Source: an uncultured Ectothiorhodospiraceae bacterium
GTDB taxonomy: Bacteria; Pseudomonadota; Gammaproteobacteria; UBA6429; Thiohalophilaceae
Reading direction: 5' to 3'
DNA length: 18,561 nt
Assembly (NCBI GenBank): GCA_947259425.1
Contig: CAMYMO010000058.1
Span: 1 to 18,561 of the forward strand
Positions 6,840 through 14,672 of the stretch are shown piece after piece. Position 1 is the first letter of the stretch. Every line of letters begins with the position of its first letter. A program made the position numbers and the translations under genes. The notes beneath the pieces are model-generated. The model ran no database searches. It worked only from the letters and a program-made list of their open reading frames with translations, and was not told the DNA's origin.

Positions 6840-8162
6840 TTGTTTGAACGTCCCACTGGGGGGGAGCGAGCGGTATTGGTCCACCTGGATATCAACCAGT
6901 TGTCAGATCCTGTGATCCTTGAAGAGTTTAAGGAATTGGTGACCGCTGCGGGCGCCGAAATCGCTGCAGTAGTGACGGGAACTCGTCGCGCACCCGATGC
7001 AAAATATTTTGCCGGTTCTGGCAAAGTCGATGAAATCCTGAGTTTAGTCCGACGTGAAGAGGCCGAGTTGGTCATCTTTAATCACACATTATCACCTATT
7101 CAGGAACGGAACCTCGAAAAGGCATTGTCTTGTCGCGTATTAGATCGAACCGGTTTAATCCTGGATATCTTCGCACAACGTGCCCGCAGTCATGAGGGTA
7201 AATTACAGGTCGAACTGGCACAATTACGCCACCTGTCCACCCGATTAGTTCGTGGCTGGACTCACCTTGAAAGACAAAAAGGTGGTATTGGCTTACGAGG
7301 TCCGGGTGAAACGCAGCTAGAAACGGATCGACGTCTGTTAAATGATCGAATCAAGCAATTGAAAAGTAAGTTAAGCAAGGTTGAACGACAACGCGAGCAA
7401 GGCCGTCGAGGTCGGCAACGAGCATCATTACCCACGGTATCACTGGTGGGATACACCAATGCAGGTAAATCGACGTTATTTAACGCGATAACCAAGGCTG
7501 ATGTTTTTGTCGCCGATCAACTGTTTGCCACCCTGGATCCGACTTTACGCCGGATTGAGCTTGAAGAAAAACAGGCGGCGATACTGGCGGATACGGTCGG
7601 TTTTATTCGTGATTTACCACATGATCTAGTCGCGGCGTTTCGTTCGACATTACAGGAAACTCGAGAGGCCGATCTGTTACTTCACGTTATCGATGCGCAT
7701 GACCCGCAGCGTAAAGAGCATATTGCCGAGGTGAATGCGGTGCTGGAAGAGATCGATGCCGCAGATAGACCGCAGTTAATTATTCACAATAAAATAGACC
7801 TGATTGACCAGGTTGAACCCCATATTGACAGAGATGATCAGGGTAAACCGATTCGGGTCTGGTTGTCAGCCAAACTGGGCAAGGGACTGGATGAACTTCG
7901 CCAGGCCATGACCGAATTATTGCAAGAAGCCAGTATTCAGCAATCACTGGTATTAGCACCTGCCCAGGGTAAACTGCATGCAAAACTGCATGAATTGGGT
8001 ACGGTGTTGTTTGAGGAAACCGATAATCTGGGACATTGGCTAATGAATGTCCGCATGCCGGTCCGTACCTGGCGTGGTTTAGAGAAGCATTATCAACTAA
8101 AGCAGTATATTTCTGACGAATCAAACTCGGATGAGCTTGCTCTCAGAGGCAAGGCTCCCTAA
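6840..8162 (+). CDS. hflX: Ribosome-splitting GTPase HflX
   Basis: GTPase that binds the 50S subunit or 70S ribosome and splits stalled or stress-arrested ribosomes. The 440-residue product has the HflX N-terminal domain (about 1-175, including DAKYFAGSGKVDEI), the glycine-rich GLRGPGETQLETDRR, a coiled helical linker, and a G domain with G1 GYTNAGKST (204-212), a G2 region around FATLDPTLR, G3 DTVGF (251-255), G4 NKID (317-320) and G5 SAK (343-345). It ends in the usual HflX C-terminal segment. Start is TTG with a perfect Shine-Dalgarno. It follows hfq by 38 bases and precedes hflK by 61. Despite its name, it is not part of the HflKC protease-control complex. Confidence 0.97.
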   Translation: MFERPTGGERAVLVHLDINQLSDPVILEEFKELVTAAGAEIAAVVTGTRRAPDAKYFAGSGKVDEILSLVRREEAELVIFNHTLSPIQERNLEKALSCRVLDRTGLILDIFAQRARSHEGKLQVELAQLRHLSTRLVRGWTHLERQKGGIGLRGPGETQLETDRRLLNDRIKQLKSKLSKVERQREQGRRGRQRASLPTVSLVGYTNAGKSTLFNAITKADVFVADQLFATLDPTLRRIELEEKQAAILADTVGFIRDLPHDLVAAFRSTLQETREADLLLHVIDAHDPQRKEHIAEVNAVLEEIDAADRPQLIIHNKIDLIDQVEPHIDRDDQGKPIRVWLSAKLGKGLDELRQAMTELLQEASIQQSLVLAPAQGKLHAKLHELGTVLFEETDNLGHWLMNVRMPVRTWRGLEKHYQLKQYISDESNSDELALRGKAP

Positions 8163-8223
8163 AATTCTCTCTTTGAATAACATAGATAATACCGCAACGG
8201 CTAATGGCCTTTAGGAGCATCAA

Positions 8224-9408
8224 ATGGCGTGGAATGAACCCGGAAACTCTGGGGATAAAGATAAAGACAAAGACCCCTGGGGTAAACAACGTGGCGATGA
8301 TGGTCCCCCGGACCTTGAAGATATCGTAAAAAACCTGCAAAACAAGGTGACCAGTATTTTTGGTGGTGGACGCCGTGGTGGTGGTGGAGGCCGTAGCAAC
8401 TCCGGCGGCGGTATGAGTCCAACCGCTTTTGCCCTGATCTTTGTTGTGTTAATTGTAGTGTGGTTTATATCCGGTATCTATATCGTAACGGATGGCACCA
8501 AGGGCGTCGTCTTGCAGTTTGGTGAGTTTGCCAAGACAACCGATCCAGGTCCACAGTGGTATCCACGCTTTATCCAGAGTGTCGACATTGTTGAAACCGA
8601 CAAGAGTCGAAGTGTTCGCGTTGGGGTGAATAAAGATGAAGCCTTGATGCTGACCAGTGATGAAAATATTGTCGATGTTCGGTTTGAGGTGCAATACAAG
8701 GTCAAGAGCGCGGAAGACTTTTTATTCCAGGTGGCCACCCCCGAGGTGACGATTAAAACGGCGACCGAAAGTGCCTTACGCGAAATCGTGGGTAAAAAGA
8801 GAATGACAAGCGTGTTGGAACGTGACGATGTCGCGCAAAAGACCGGTGAACTGTTACAGGAAATTCTGGATCGTTATAAAACCGGGTTGTTAGTTGAAAA
8901 CGTCAACCTGGATTATTCAGATGCGCCGGAAGAAGTAAAACCCGCCTTTAACGATGTGAACAGTGCCGAGCAGGATCGAGATCGTTTCATTGAAGAGGCG
9001 CGAAAATATCAAAACCAGATTGTGCCCATTGCCCGTGGTCAGGCCGCACGTATCATTCAGGAAGCTGAGGCCTATCAAGCTGAGAAGATAGCCAAAGCGA
9101 GTGGTGATGCCGAGCGATTTAATCAGTTATTGGTTGAATACACAAAGGCACCCAAAGTAACCCGTGAACGGTTGTATCTTGAAGCGATGGAAGAAGTATT
9201 AGGTAATAACAATAAAGTCATGATTGATGTTAAGAAAGGCAATAACTTGTTGTACCTGCCAATTGATCAACTCAATAAACAAAGACGAATCGAGCTTGAT
9301 GAGATGAATAGTCAGTCCGAGAGTTCAGGTGCAAATACGTCCTCGTCCAGTAGCGTTAGCTCGCGGGACCGTTCACGTCTCAAGTCACGTTCAAGGGAGG
9401 TGCGCTAA
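8224..9408 (+). CDS. hflK: FtsH protease modulator HflK (SPFH/band 7)
   Basis: Forms with HflC the large cage-like inner-membrane complex that surrounds and restrains FtsH. The 394-residue product has a charged, glycine-rich cytoplasmic N-terminus (MAWNEPG..., poly-Gly about 47-63), one transmembrane helix (about 67-87), an SPFH domain (GVVLQFGEF onward), a long helical region with RFIEEARKYQN and EAEAYQAEKIAKASGDAERF, and a low-complexity Ser/Arg-rich C-terminus (about 365-394). AGGAG at 8212-8216 supports the ATG. The TAA overlaps the hflC ATG by one base, indicating coupled translation of the two partners. Confidence 0.97.
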   Translation: MAWNEPGNSGDKDKDKDPWGKQRGDDGPPDLEDIVKNLQNKVTSIFGGGRRGGGGGRSNSGGGMSPTAFALIFVVLIVVWFISGIYIVTDGTKGVVLQFGEFAKTTDPGPQWYPRFIQSVDIVETDKSRSVRVGVNKDEALMLTSDENIVDVRFEVQYKVKSAEDFLFQVATPEVTIKTATESALREIVGKKRMTSVLERDDVAQKTGELLQEILDRYKTGLLVENVNLDYSDAPEEVKPAFNDVNSAEQDRDRFIEEARKYQNQIVPIARGQAARIIQEAEAYQAEKIAKASGDAERFNQLLVEYTKAPKVTRERLYLEAMEEVLGNNNKVMIDVKKGNNLLYLPIDQLNKQRRIELDEMNSQSESSGANTSSSSSVSSRDRSRLKSRSREVR

Positions 9409-10445
9409 TGAGTCCTCGTCAAATTTTTATTGTGGTAGCCCTGTTTGTCATCGGCCTGTTGGTATATGCATCCTTTTTCACAGTAACCGAACGTGAATTG
9501 GCAATTAAGTTTCGCCTGGGTCAAATCGTAAAGGCGGACTATAAGCCCGGTCTGTATTTCCAGATTCCGTTAGTGAATAACGTTATAAAATATGAAAGTC
9601 GTATTCTGATGTTAGATGCAAGACCGACTGAATATCTCACTAACGAAAAGAAAAAACTGGTCGTCGATTTTTATGCGAAATGGCGCATTAATGATGTCAG
9701 TGAATTCTATCGTACGATGTCACGTGGCAATATAAATACCGCGAGACAACGTATCTTTAATATCATTAATAACGGCCTGAAAAGTCAGTTTAGTCAATAC
9801 AGCCTGACCGAACTTGTGTCGGGTGAAAAATCTCAACGTGGCCAGGCTTTTACAACCAGTGAAGCAAACACGGTCAGTACGGATAAAAGGGCTGACAGTG
9901 ATGCCGATGCCAAGTTTAGAACGCAGTGCATGCAGCGCCAGATTGATGAGGCAAAAGCGGCCGGCGTACCTTCTACCGATATCGATATTCGTGCTTTAGT
10001 CATGTGTATTATTACCGCACAGGCCAATGATGAAGTTGAAAAATATGGTATTTCGGTCGTTGATATACGCATCAAACGCATAGATCTTACCAAGAAGATT
10101 GAAAGTGATGTGTTTGCCCGTATGCGTTCTGAGCGTGAGCAATTTGCGGCAGAGATTCGTTCCAGCGGTAAAGAAGAGGCGGAAAAAATGCGCGCGAATG
10201 CCGACAAGCAAAGGACCATTGTGCTGGCGAATGCGTATAAAACCGCACAGAAGACTCGTGGTGCTGGTGATGCCAAGGCGGCCGAAACGTATGCCAATGC
10301 TTATAATAAAGATAAGGAATTTTATTCTTTCTACAGAAGTTTAGATGCCTATAGAAATTCTTTCGATGGCAACGGCGATATTCTGGTGTTAGAGCCAAAT
10401 TCAGATTTCTTTAACTATTTTAAGCAAACCCGACCAAAACCCTAA
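9408..10445 (+). CDS. hflC: FtsH protease modulator HflC (SPFH/band 7)
   Basis: Partner of HflK in the inner-membrane complex that modulates FtsH. The 345-residue product has an N-terminal signal-anchor helix (about 5-24), then TVTERELAIKFRLGQIV and a full SPFH domain, with YESRILMLDARPTEYLT and FYAKWRINDVSEFYRT. A low-complexity region around 145-200 corresponds to the variable insert also found in E. coli HflC. A long alpha-helical segment (SEREQFAAEIRSSGKEEAEK) follows, and the C-terminus NGDILVLEPNSDFFNYF matches the family. It starts within the hflK stop codon. A strong terminator follows 19 bases after its stop. Confidence 0.97.
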   Translation: MSPRQIFIVVALFVIGLLVYASFFTVTERELAIKFRLGQIVKADYKPGLYFQIPLVNNVIKYESRILMLDARPTEYLTNEKKKLVVDFYAKWRINDVSEFYRTMSRGNINTARQRIFNIINNGLKSQFSQYSLTELVSGEKSQRGQAFTTSEANTVSTDKRADSDADAKFRTQCMQRQIDEAKAAGVPSTDIDIRALVMCIITAQANDEVEKYGISVVDIRIKRIDLTKKIESDVFARMRSEREQFAAEIRSSGKEEAEKMRANADKQRTIVLANAYKTAQKTRGAGDAKAAETYANAYNKDKEFYSFYRSLDAYRNSFDGNGDILVLEPNSDFFNYFKQTRPKP

Positions 10446-10464
10446 ACTACTAAACTTCAAAAGA

Positions 10465-10514
10465 CCGGGTCGTTTTGTATTCTTGATGAATACCCAGCGG
10501 CCCGGGTTTTTTTT
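10465..10514 (+). terminator. Strong intrinsic terminator after hflC
   Basis: The outer stem CCGGGTCG (10465-10472) pairs with CGGCCCGG (10498-10505), with one G-U pair. An inner stem GTATTC (10477-10482) pairs with GAATAC (10488-10493) around a 5-base loop. After one G comes a run of 8 T (10507-10514). The T-run ends only 9 bases before the next start codon, so the terminator sits against the DUF2065 ribosome binding site. Confidence 0.9.
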
Positions 10515-10523
10515 GAGTGAGAG

Positions 10524-10712
10524 ATGATGGATATCGTATTTATCGCACTTGGCCTGTTCATGGTTTTTGAAGGCATTATGCCGACCCTGGCCCCGGGTGC
10601 CTATCGCAAAATGTTGGCGATGGTAAGTCAACAGCAGGAAGGTTCGCTTCGAAAAGTGGGATTGGTTATGATTGGCATTGGAACCCTAATTATCTTTATA
10701 GCAAAGTCATAA
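10524..10712 (+). CDS. Small DUF2065 (YjeT-like) inner-membrane protein
   Basis: A 62-residue product with two hydrophobic segments (about 3-25 and 45-60) separated by a short basic loop containing PGAYRKML. This matches the DUF2065/YjeT family, which regularly lies just after hflC in gammaproteobacteria. Its function is not known; proximity to hflKC suggests but does not prove a membrane quality-control link. ATG codons at 10524 and 10527 are adjacent, and GAGTGAGAG (10515-10523) is the only visible Shine-Dalgarno-like sequence. hisZ begins 4 bases after its stop. Confidence 0.88.
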   Translation: MMDIVFIALGLFMVFEGIMPTLAPGAYRKMLAMVSQQQEGSLRKVGLVMIGIGTLIIFIAKS

Positions 10713-10716
10713 TAAA

Positions 10717-11895
10717 ATGAGTAACGAAACCTGGTTATTACCGGAAGGCATTGAAGAAGTCTTACCACCACGGGCCGCTTTTTTAGAAGCGAAACGTCGT
10801 GCAATCCTGGATCTTTATCACAGCTGGGGTTATGAACTCGTCATCCCGCCACTGATTGAATATCTTGAGTCGTTATTGACGGGTACTGGTGATGACCTGG
10901 ATCTACAGACATTCAAACTAACCGATCAGCTTAACGGTCGGATGATGGGGGTGCGTGCGGATATGACTCCGCAGGTGGCCCGAATCGATGCCCACCAATT
11001 ACGTCGCACAACACCAACCCGACTTTGTTATATGGGTACGGTATTACATACCCGACCTCAAGGCTTTGATGCATCGCGCGCGCCGTTACAGATTGGTCTG
11101 GAATTATATGGGCATTCTGGCGTTGAGAGTGACGTTGAGGTCTTTCAACTTATGGTTGAAACCCTGCAGACATGCGGTGTAGATGATGTGTATTTTGATC
11201 TGGGACATGTCGGTATTTATCGCGGACTTGTTAAGCAGGCGGGTTTAGACGCTCATCAAGAGGCCGCGCTATTTGATGCCTTGCAACGCAAAGCAAAACC
11301 TGAAATTCAAGATATGCTATCAATGCTTAAAATCGATGCAGCGGTGCACGATATGCTGTTGGCGCTGGCGGATTTAAACGGCGGTGACGAGGTGTTGATC
11401 AAAATGGACAAGGTTCTGGCCAAGGCGAATACTGAGGTTAAAAAGGCAATATCAGAATTAAAAGATATGGTCGCTGCGATTGCGCGCTGTATCCCGAATT
11501 TGAGTTTGCATTATGATTTGGCTGAATTGCGTGGCTACCATTATCACACGGGTGTCGTATTTGCCGCCTTTGCCAGTGGTAAAGGCTCGGCGATAGCCCA
11601 GGGCGGGCGATATGATGGCATTGGAGAAGTCTTTGGTAATACGCGTCCCGCCACCGGCTTTAGCACTGATTTAAAAACTCTATTGGCATTTAACCAGGAA
11701 CAAGTGGTACAACAGGCGGGAATTTTTGCACCAGCGGTTGATGATGAACCGTTACGGCAGGCCGTCGCTAAATCAAGGGCGGCGGGTGAGCGGGTTATCG
11801 TTGAACTGCCCGGACAGAGCGGTGATGGCCAAGACCTGGACTGTGATCGCCAATTTATAAAAGAAAAAGATCAATGGGTCATTAAACCAATTTAA
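10717..11895 (+). CDS. hisZ: ATP phosphoribosyltransferase regulatory subunit HisZ
   Basis: HisS-like paralogue that binds and regulates short-form HisG, the first enzyme of histidine synthesis. The 392-residue product resembles the catalytic core of histidyl-tRNA synthetase: LLPEGIEEVLPPRAAFLEAKRR at the start, MGVRADMTPQVARI, ELRGYHYHTGVVF, and AQGGRYDGIGEVFG. It lacks the HisS anticodon-binding domain and ends in a short tail, and the HisS histidine-binding RGLDYYTG motif is altered to RGYHYHTG, both as expected for HisZ. It predicts a short-form hisG elsewhere in the genome. No Shine-Dalgarno is evident, so translational coupling to the DUF2065 gene 4 bases upstream is likely. purA follows after 43 bases. 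Confidence 0.96.
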   Translation: MSNETWLLPEGIEEVLPPRAAFLEAKRRAILDLYHSWGYELVIPPLIEYLESLLTGTGDDLDLQTFKLTDQLNGRMMGVRADMTPQVARIDAHQLRRTTPTRLCYMGTVLHTRPQGFDASRAPLQIGLELYGHSGVESDVEVFQLMVETLQTCGVDDVYFDLGHVGIYRGLVKQAGLDAHQEAALFDALQRKAKPEIQDMLSMLKIDAAVHDMLLALADLNGGDEVLIKMDKVLAKANTEVKKAISELKDMVAAIARCIPNLSLHYDLAELRGYHYHTGVVFAAFASGKGSAIAQGGRYDGIGEVFGNTRPATGFSTDLKTLLAFNQEQVVQQAGIFAPAVDDEPLRQAVAKSRAAGERVIVELPGQSGDGQDLDCDRQFIKEKDQWVIKPI

Positions 11896-11938
11896 GATAG
11901 TTAATTTAAGCAATATATTAATAAGTAAGGTAAAGAAT

Positions 11939-13249
11939 ATGGGTAAGAATGTAATTGTGATCGGGACGCAGTGGGGCGACGAGGGTAAAGGTAAAGTCGT
12001 AGACCTGTTAACTGAGCGTGCTGATGGGGTAGTGCGTTTTCAGGGCGGTCACAATGCCGGTCATACTTTGGTGATCGACGGTAAAAAAACAGTATTGCAT
12101 TTAATCCCATCGGGAATTTTGCGTGATAACGTAACCTGCATGATAGGTAATGGTGTTGTTTTAGCACCGGATGCTTTGATGACGGAATTAGCTATGCTCG
12201 CTGAAAACGACGTCAATGTCGATGGACGTTTGTTTATTTCTGAGGCCTGTACTTTAATTTTGCCTTATCACATCGCCTTGGATCAGGCTCGTGAACATGC
12301 GCGCGGTAAAAAAGCCATTGGTACAACAGGTCGCGGTATCGGACCTGCCTACGAAGATAAAATTTCTCGTCGAGGTTTAAAAGTGGGCGACATGCTGCAT
12401 CGTGAACGTTTTGCTGCACGTCTAGGAGAAGTATTGGATTATCATAATTTTGCCTTAAAAAATTATTTCAAAACTGATACCGTCGATTTTCAAAAGGTGC
12501 TTGATGAAGGTCTGGAAATGGCTGAAAAGATTCGCCCGATGGTTGCAGATGTGACGGGTATGTTGCATCAGATGCGTAGTGATGGAAAACAGATCATGTT
12601 TGAAGGTGCTCAAGGTACCTTACTGGATATTGATCATGGTACCTATCCCTACGTGACTTCATCCAATCCGACTGCAGGGGGTGCCTGTACTGGGACGGGG
12701 GTTGGTCCGCGTGACATTGACTATATATTAGGGATTACCAAGGCTTATACAACGCGTGTTGGCGCAGGGCCATTTCCAACCGAGTTATATGATGGCGTAG
12801 ATTTAAATGATCCGGTCGGTGCACATTTGGCAAAAGAAGGTCATGAATTTGGTGCAACCACTGGACGGGCCCGTCGTTGTGGTTGGCTTGATGCGGTTTG
12901 TTTACGTCGTTCTGCGCAAATTAACTCATTATCGGGAATTTGTCTGACCAAAATGGATGTTTTAGACGGAATCGAAACTTTGCGCATTGCGGTCGGTTAT
13001 GAAATCGATGGTGGCGAGTTGGATACCCCGCCCATTGGCGCAGATGCCTATGAACAATGTGTTCCTAAATATATTGAGATGCCGGGCTGGACGGAAAGCA
13101 CAGTTGGTATCCAAAGTTATGAAGACTTACCGAGCAATGCCAAGGCTTATATCAAAAAAATTGAAGAGGTCGTGGGGGTCCCGGTTGATATTATCTCAAC
13201 CGGCCCTGATCGTGTTGAAACCATCGTATTATGTGATCCCTTTAAATAA
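11939..13249 (+). CDS. purA: Adenylosuccinate synthetase PurA
   Basis: Makes adenylosuccinate from IMP, aspartate and GTP, the first committed step to AMP. The 436-residue product has the GTP loop QWGDEGKGK (11-19) with catalytic D14, and the catalytic H42 in GGHNAGHT. Further motifs are GTTGRGIGPAYEDK, the SSNPTAGGACTGTGVGP segment, ATTGRARRCGWLD and LTKMDVLDG. All match the family, and length is normal (E. coli 432). AAGGT about 10 bases upstream supports the ATG. It lies in the purA position known from this gene neighbourhood in E. coli and Pseudomonas. Confidence 0.98.
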   Translation: MGKNVIVIGTQWGDEGKGKVVDLLTERADGVVRFQGGHNAGHTLVIDGKKTVLHLIPSGILRDNVTCMIGNGVVLAPDALMTELAMLAENDVNVDGRLFISEACTLILPYHIALDQAREHARGKKAIGTTGRGIGPAYEDKISRRGLKVGDMLHRERFAARLGEVLDYHNFALKNYFKTDTVDFQKVLDEGLEMAEKIRPMVADVTGMLHQMRSDGKQIMFEGAQGTLLDIDHGTYPYVTSSNPTAGGACTGTGVGPRDIDYILGITKAYTTRVGAGPFPTELYDGVDLNDPVGAHLAKEGHEFGATTGRARRCGWLDAVCLRRSAQINSLSGICLTKMDVLDGIETLRIAVGYEIDGGELDTPPIGADAYEQCVPKYIEMPGWTESTVGIQSYEDLPSNAKAYIKKIEEVVGVPVDIISTGPDRVETIVLCDPFK

Positions 13250-13256
13250 TGGTTAA

Positions 13257-13288
13257 GTCAGACCATAATTTAATCATTATGGTCTGGC
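13257..13288 (+). terminator. Strong hairpin after purA, no T-tract
   Basis: CAGACCATAAT (13259-13269) pairs perfectly with ATTATGGTCTG (13276-13286) around a 6-base loop, extendable to 13 pairs with one G-U pair. No T-run follows on the plus strand, so it may act as an RNA 3'-end stabiliser or a Rho-linked end rather than a classic intrinsic terminator. It begins 8 bases after the purA stop. Confidence 0.6.
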
Positions 13289-13294
13289 AATCGG

Positions 13295-13307
13295 TTATCC
13301 CGGATAA
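13295..13307. promoter_or_regulatory. 13-bp palindrome upstream of the EAL-HDOD gene
   Basis: TTATCC-C-GGATAA is a perfect palindrome with a single central base. It lies 8 bases before the -35-like element of the sigma-28-type promoter candidate. Operator function is inference. Confidence 0.35.
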
Positions 13308-13314
13308 AAATTTC

Positions 13315-13341
13315 TCAAGCCTTTCCCTGTAATGCCGCTAT
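13315..13341 (+). promoter_or_regulatory. Candidate sigma-28 (FliA) promoter for the EAL-HDOD gene
   Basis: TCAAG (13315-13319), a 14-base spacer, and GCCGCTAT (13334-13341). The sigma-28 consensus is TAAAG or TCAAG, about 14 bases, then GCCGATAA, so the spacing is exact and the -10 matches at 6 of 8 positions. The expected transcript start would leave a leader of roughly 55 bases. No equally good sigma-70 promoter is seen in this gap. Confidence 0.5.
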
Positions 13342-13360
13342 TAAATAGTATCTTTAACTT

Positions 13361-13385
13361 AATTATTTCTTAAAGAATAATAATT
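13361..13385. repeat. AT-rich imperfect palindrome before the EAL-HDOD gene
   Basis: AATTATTTCTT (13361-13371), one central A, then AAGA-AT-AATAATT (13373-13385): an inverted repeat broken by a 2-base bulge. It lies about 20 bases before the start codon and would fall in the leader of the sigma-28-type transcript. It may be a regulator site or simply AT-rich sequence. Confidence 0.35.
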
Positions 13386-13405
13386 AGATTTATTGTGGGG
13401 CATCT

Positions 13406-14611
13406 ATGCAAAACGTTTTTGTTGGTCGTCAGCCAATATTTGATCGCGATCTAAACGTATTCGCCTATGAATTATTGTATCGCTCGGCAGAAAAATCGAC
13501 ATCTTCAAGTGGGATGGTCAGTGGTGATGATGCGACTACAACGACGATCATAAACACCTTTGTTGAAATAGGCTTAGATAAGTTAGTTCGTGGAAAAATG
13601 GCGGCGATTAACTTAACGGAAAAATTTTTACTGGAAGACAACCAACTACCGTTTACCCCGAAACAAGTTATCCTGGAAATTCTTGAAGATGTACCCGTCA
13701 CTCCGGCATTAATTGAATCGGTCGCAAAATTAGTGGAACAAGGCTATGTCATCGCTTTGGATGATTACCTTTACAATCCATCACATAAACCTTTGCTGGA
13801 GTTAGCCTCGATTGTAAAAATCGATTTAATGGCGTTAACTGATGAGCAGTTAATACAACATGTCAAAGTACTTAAGCAATATGATGTCAAACTAATAGCT
13901 GAGAAAATTGAAACGCCGGAAGAGTTTATCCATTGTCGGGATTTAGGCTTTGATTATTTCCAGGGGTATTTCTTAAGTCGACCGCAGATCGTTTCAGCGA
14001 AAAGCGTGCCGACCAATCGACTGACGGTTTTAAATTTATTATCGGTTTTACATAACCCGGATTCAGACACTGATGATTTGACTGAGGCGATCAATACCGA
14101 TGTTACCACCAGCTATAAGTTATTAAAGTTAATTAATTCAGCCGCTTTTAATCTTAATCGTAATATTGAATCAATCCAACAGGGCGTGTTGTTATTAGGG
14201 CGCCGAAAATTAATGAGCTGGGCCTCGATGTTGGCGATGAGCAGTTTAAGTGATCGTCCCGCTGAAATACTACGCACCGCAATGACTCGTGCGAAGATGT
14301 GTGAATTATTAGCTGAAAACATTACGATCACAGAAGCCGAAGGCTATTTTACCGTTGGTTTATTTTCGGCATTAGATTTGTTATTGCAACAACCCCTACC
14401 AAAATTGCTTGAACCCTTACCCTTGAGTGAAGAAATAAAAGATGGTTTGCTATATCACAAGGGTTTGATGGGGAAGGTATTAACTTGCGTCTTAGCCTAT
14501 GAAATATCAGATTGGAAAAATGTTACTTTGGAACCGCTCAGTACTGATGAGATATTGGTCGCCAATATTGAAGCCGTAACCTGGGCCAACGGGATCATGG
14601 ATACGCTTTAA
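13406..14611 (+). CDS. EAL-HDOD signalling protein (YuxH/CdgJ-like)
   Basis: A 401-residue protein with an N-terminal EAL-type domain (about 1-195) and a C-terminal HDOD domain (about 200-395), the COG3434 architecture. EAL-core positions can be read as E22 (YELLYR), N69 (INLTE), E91 (LEILE), D119-D120 (LDDY), K138 (VKIDL), E166 (AEKIE) and Q186 (FQGYF). The EAL triad reads ELL, and the usual DDFGxGxSS loop is replaced by DDYLYNPSHK, so cyclic di-GMP phosphodiesterase activity is uncertain. Relatives such as Vibrio cholerae CdgJ affect motility. HDOD motifs include SYKLLKLINSAAF and the GxxLLGRRKLMSW segment. GGGG at 13397-13400 is a possible Shine-Dalgarno. Neither neighbour is functionally related to it, and this position differs from E. 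coli, where nsrR lies between purA and rnr. Confidence 0.92.
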   Translation: MQNVFVGRQPIFDRDLNVFAYELLYRSAEKSTSSSGMVSGDDATTTTIINTFVEIGLDKLVRGKMAAINLTEKFLLEDNQLPFTPKQVILEILEDVPVTPALIESVAKLVEQGYVIALDDYLYNPSHKPLLELASIVKIDLMALTDEQLIQHVKVLKQYDVKLIAEKIETPEEFIHCRDLGFDYFQGYFLSRPQIVSAKSVPTNRLTVLNLLSVLHNPDSDTDDLTEAINTDVTTSYKLLKLINSAAFNLNRNIESIQQGVLLLGRRKLMSWASMLAMSSLSDRPAEILRTAMTRAKMCELLAENITITEAEGYFTVGLFSALDLLLQQPLPKLLEPLPLSEEIKDGLLYHKGLMGKVLTCVLAYEISDWKNVTLEPLSTDEILVANIEAVTWANGIMDTL

Positions 14612-14627
14612 TTACGAAAATTTTCAT

Positions 14628-14654
14628 GTCATCCTAATCAGAACGAAAAATCTT
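14628..14654 (+). repeat. Degenerate third copy of the HSERSEES-type repeat
   Basis: The segment starts GTCATCCTAATCAGAACGAA and ends AATCTT. It aligns with the 3519 copy (GTCATTCT...GAAGAATCTT) with small gaps and lies in the 61-bp gap between two convergent genes. It is more decayed than the 3519 copy. Confidence 0.5.
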
Positions 14655-14672
14655 AAATACTGCACTTGAGCA

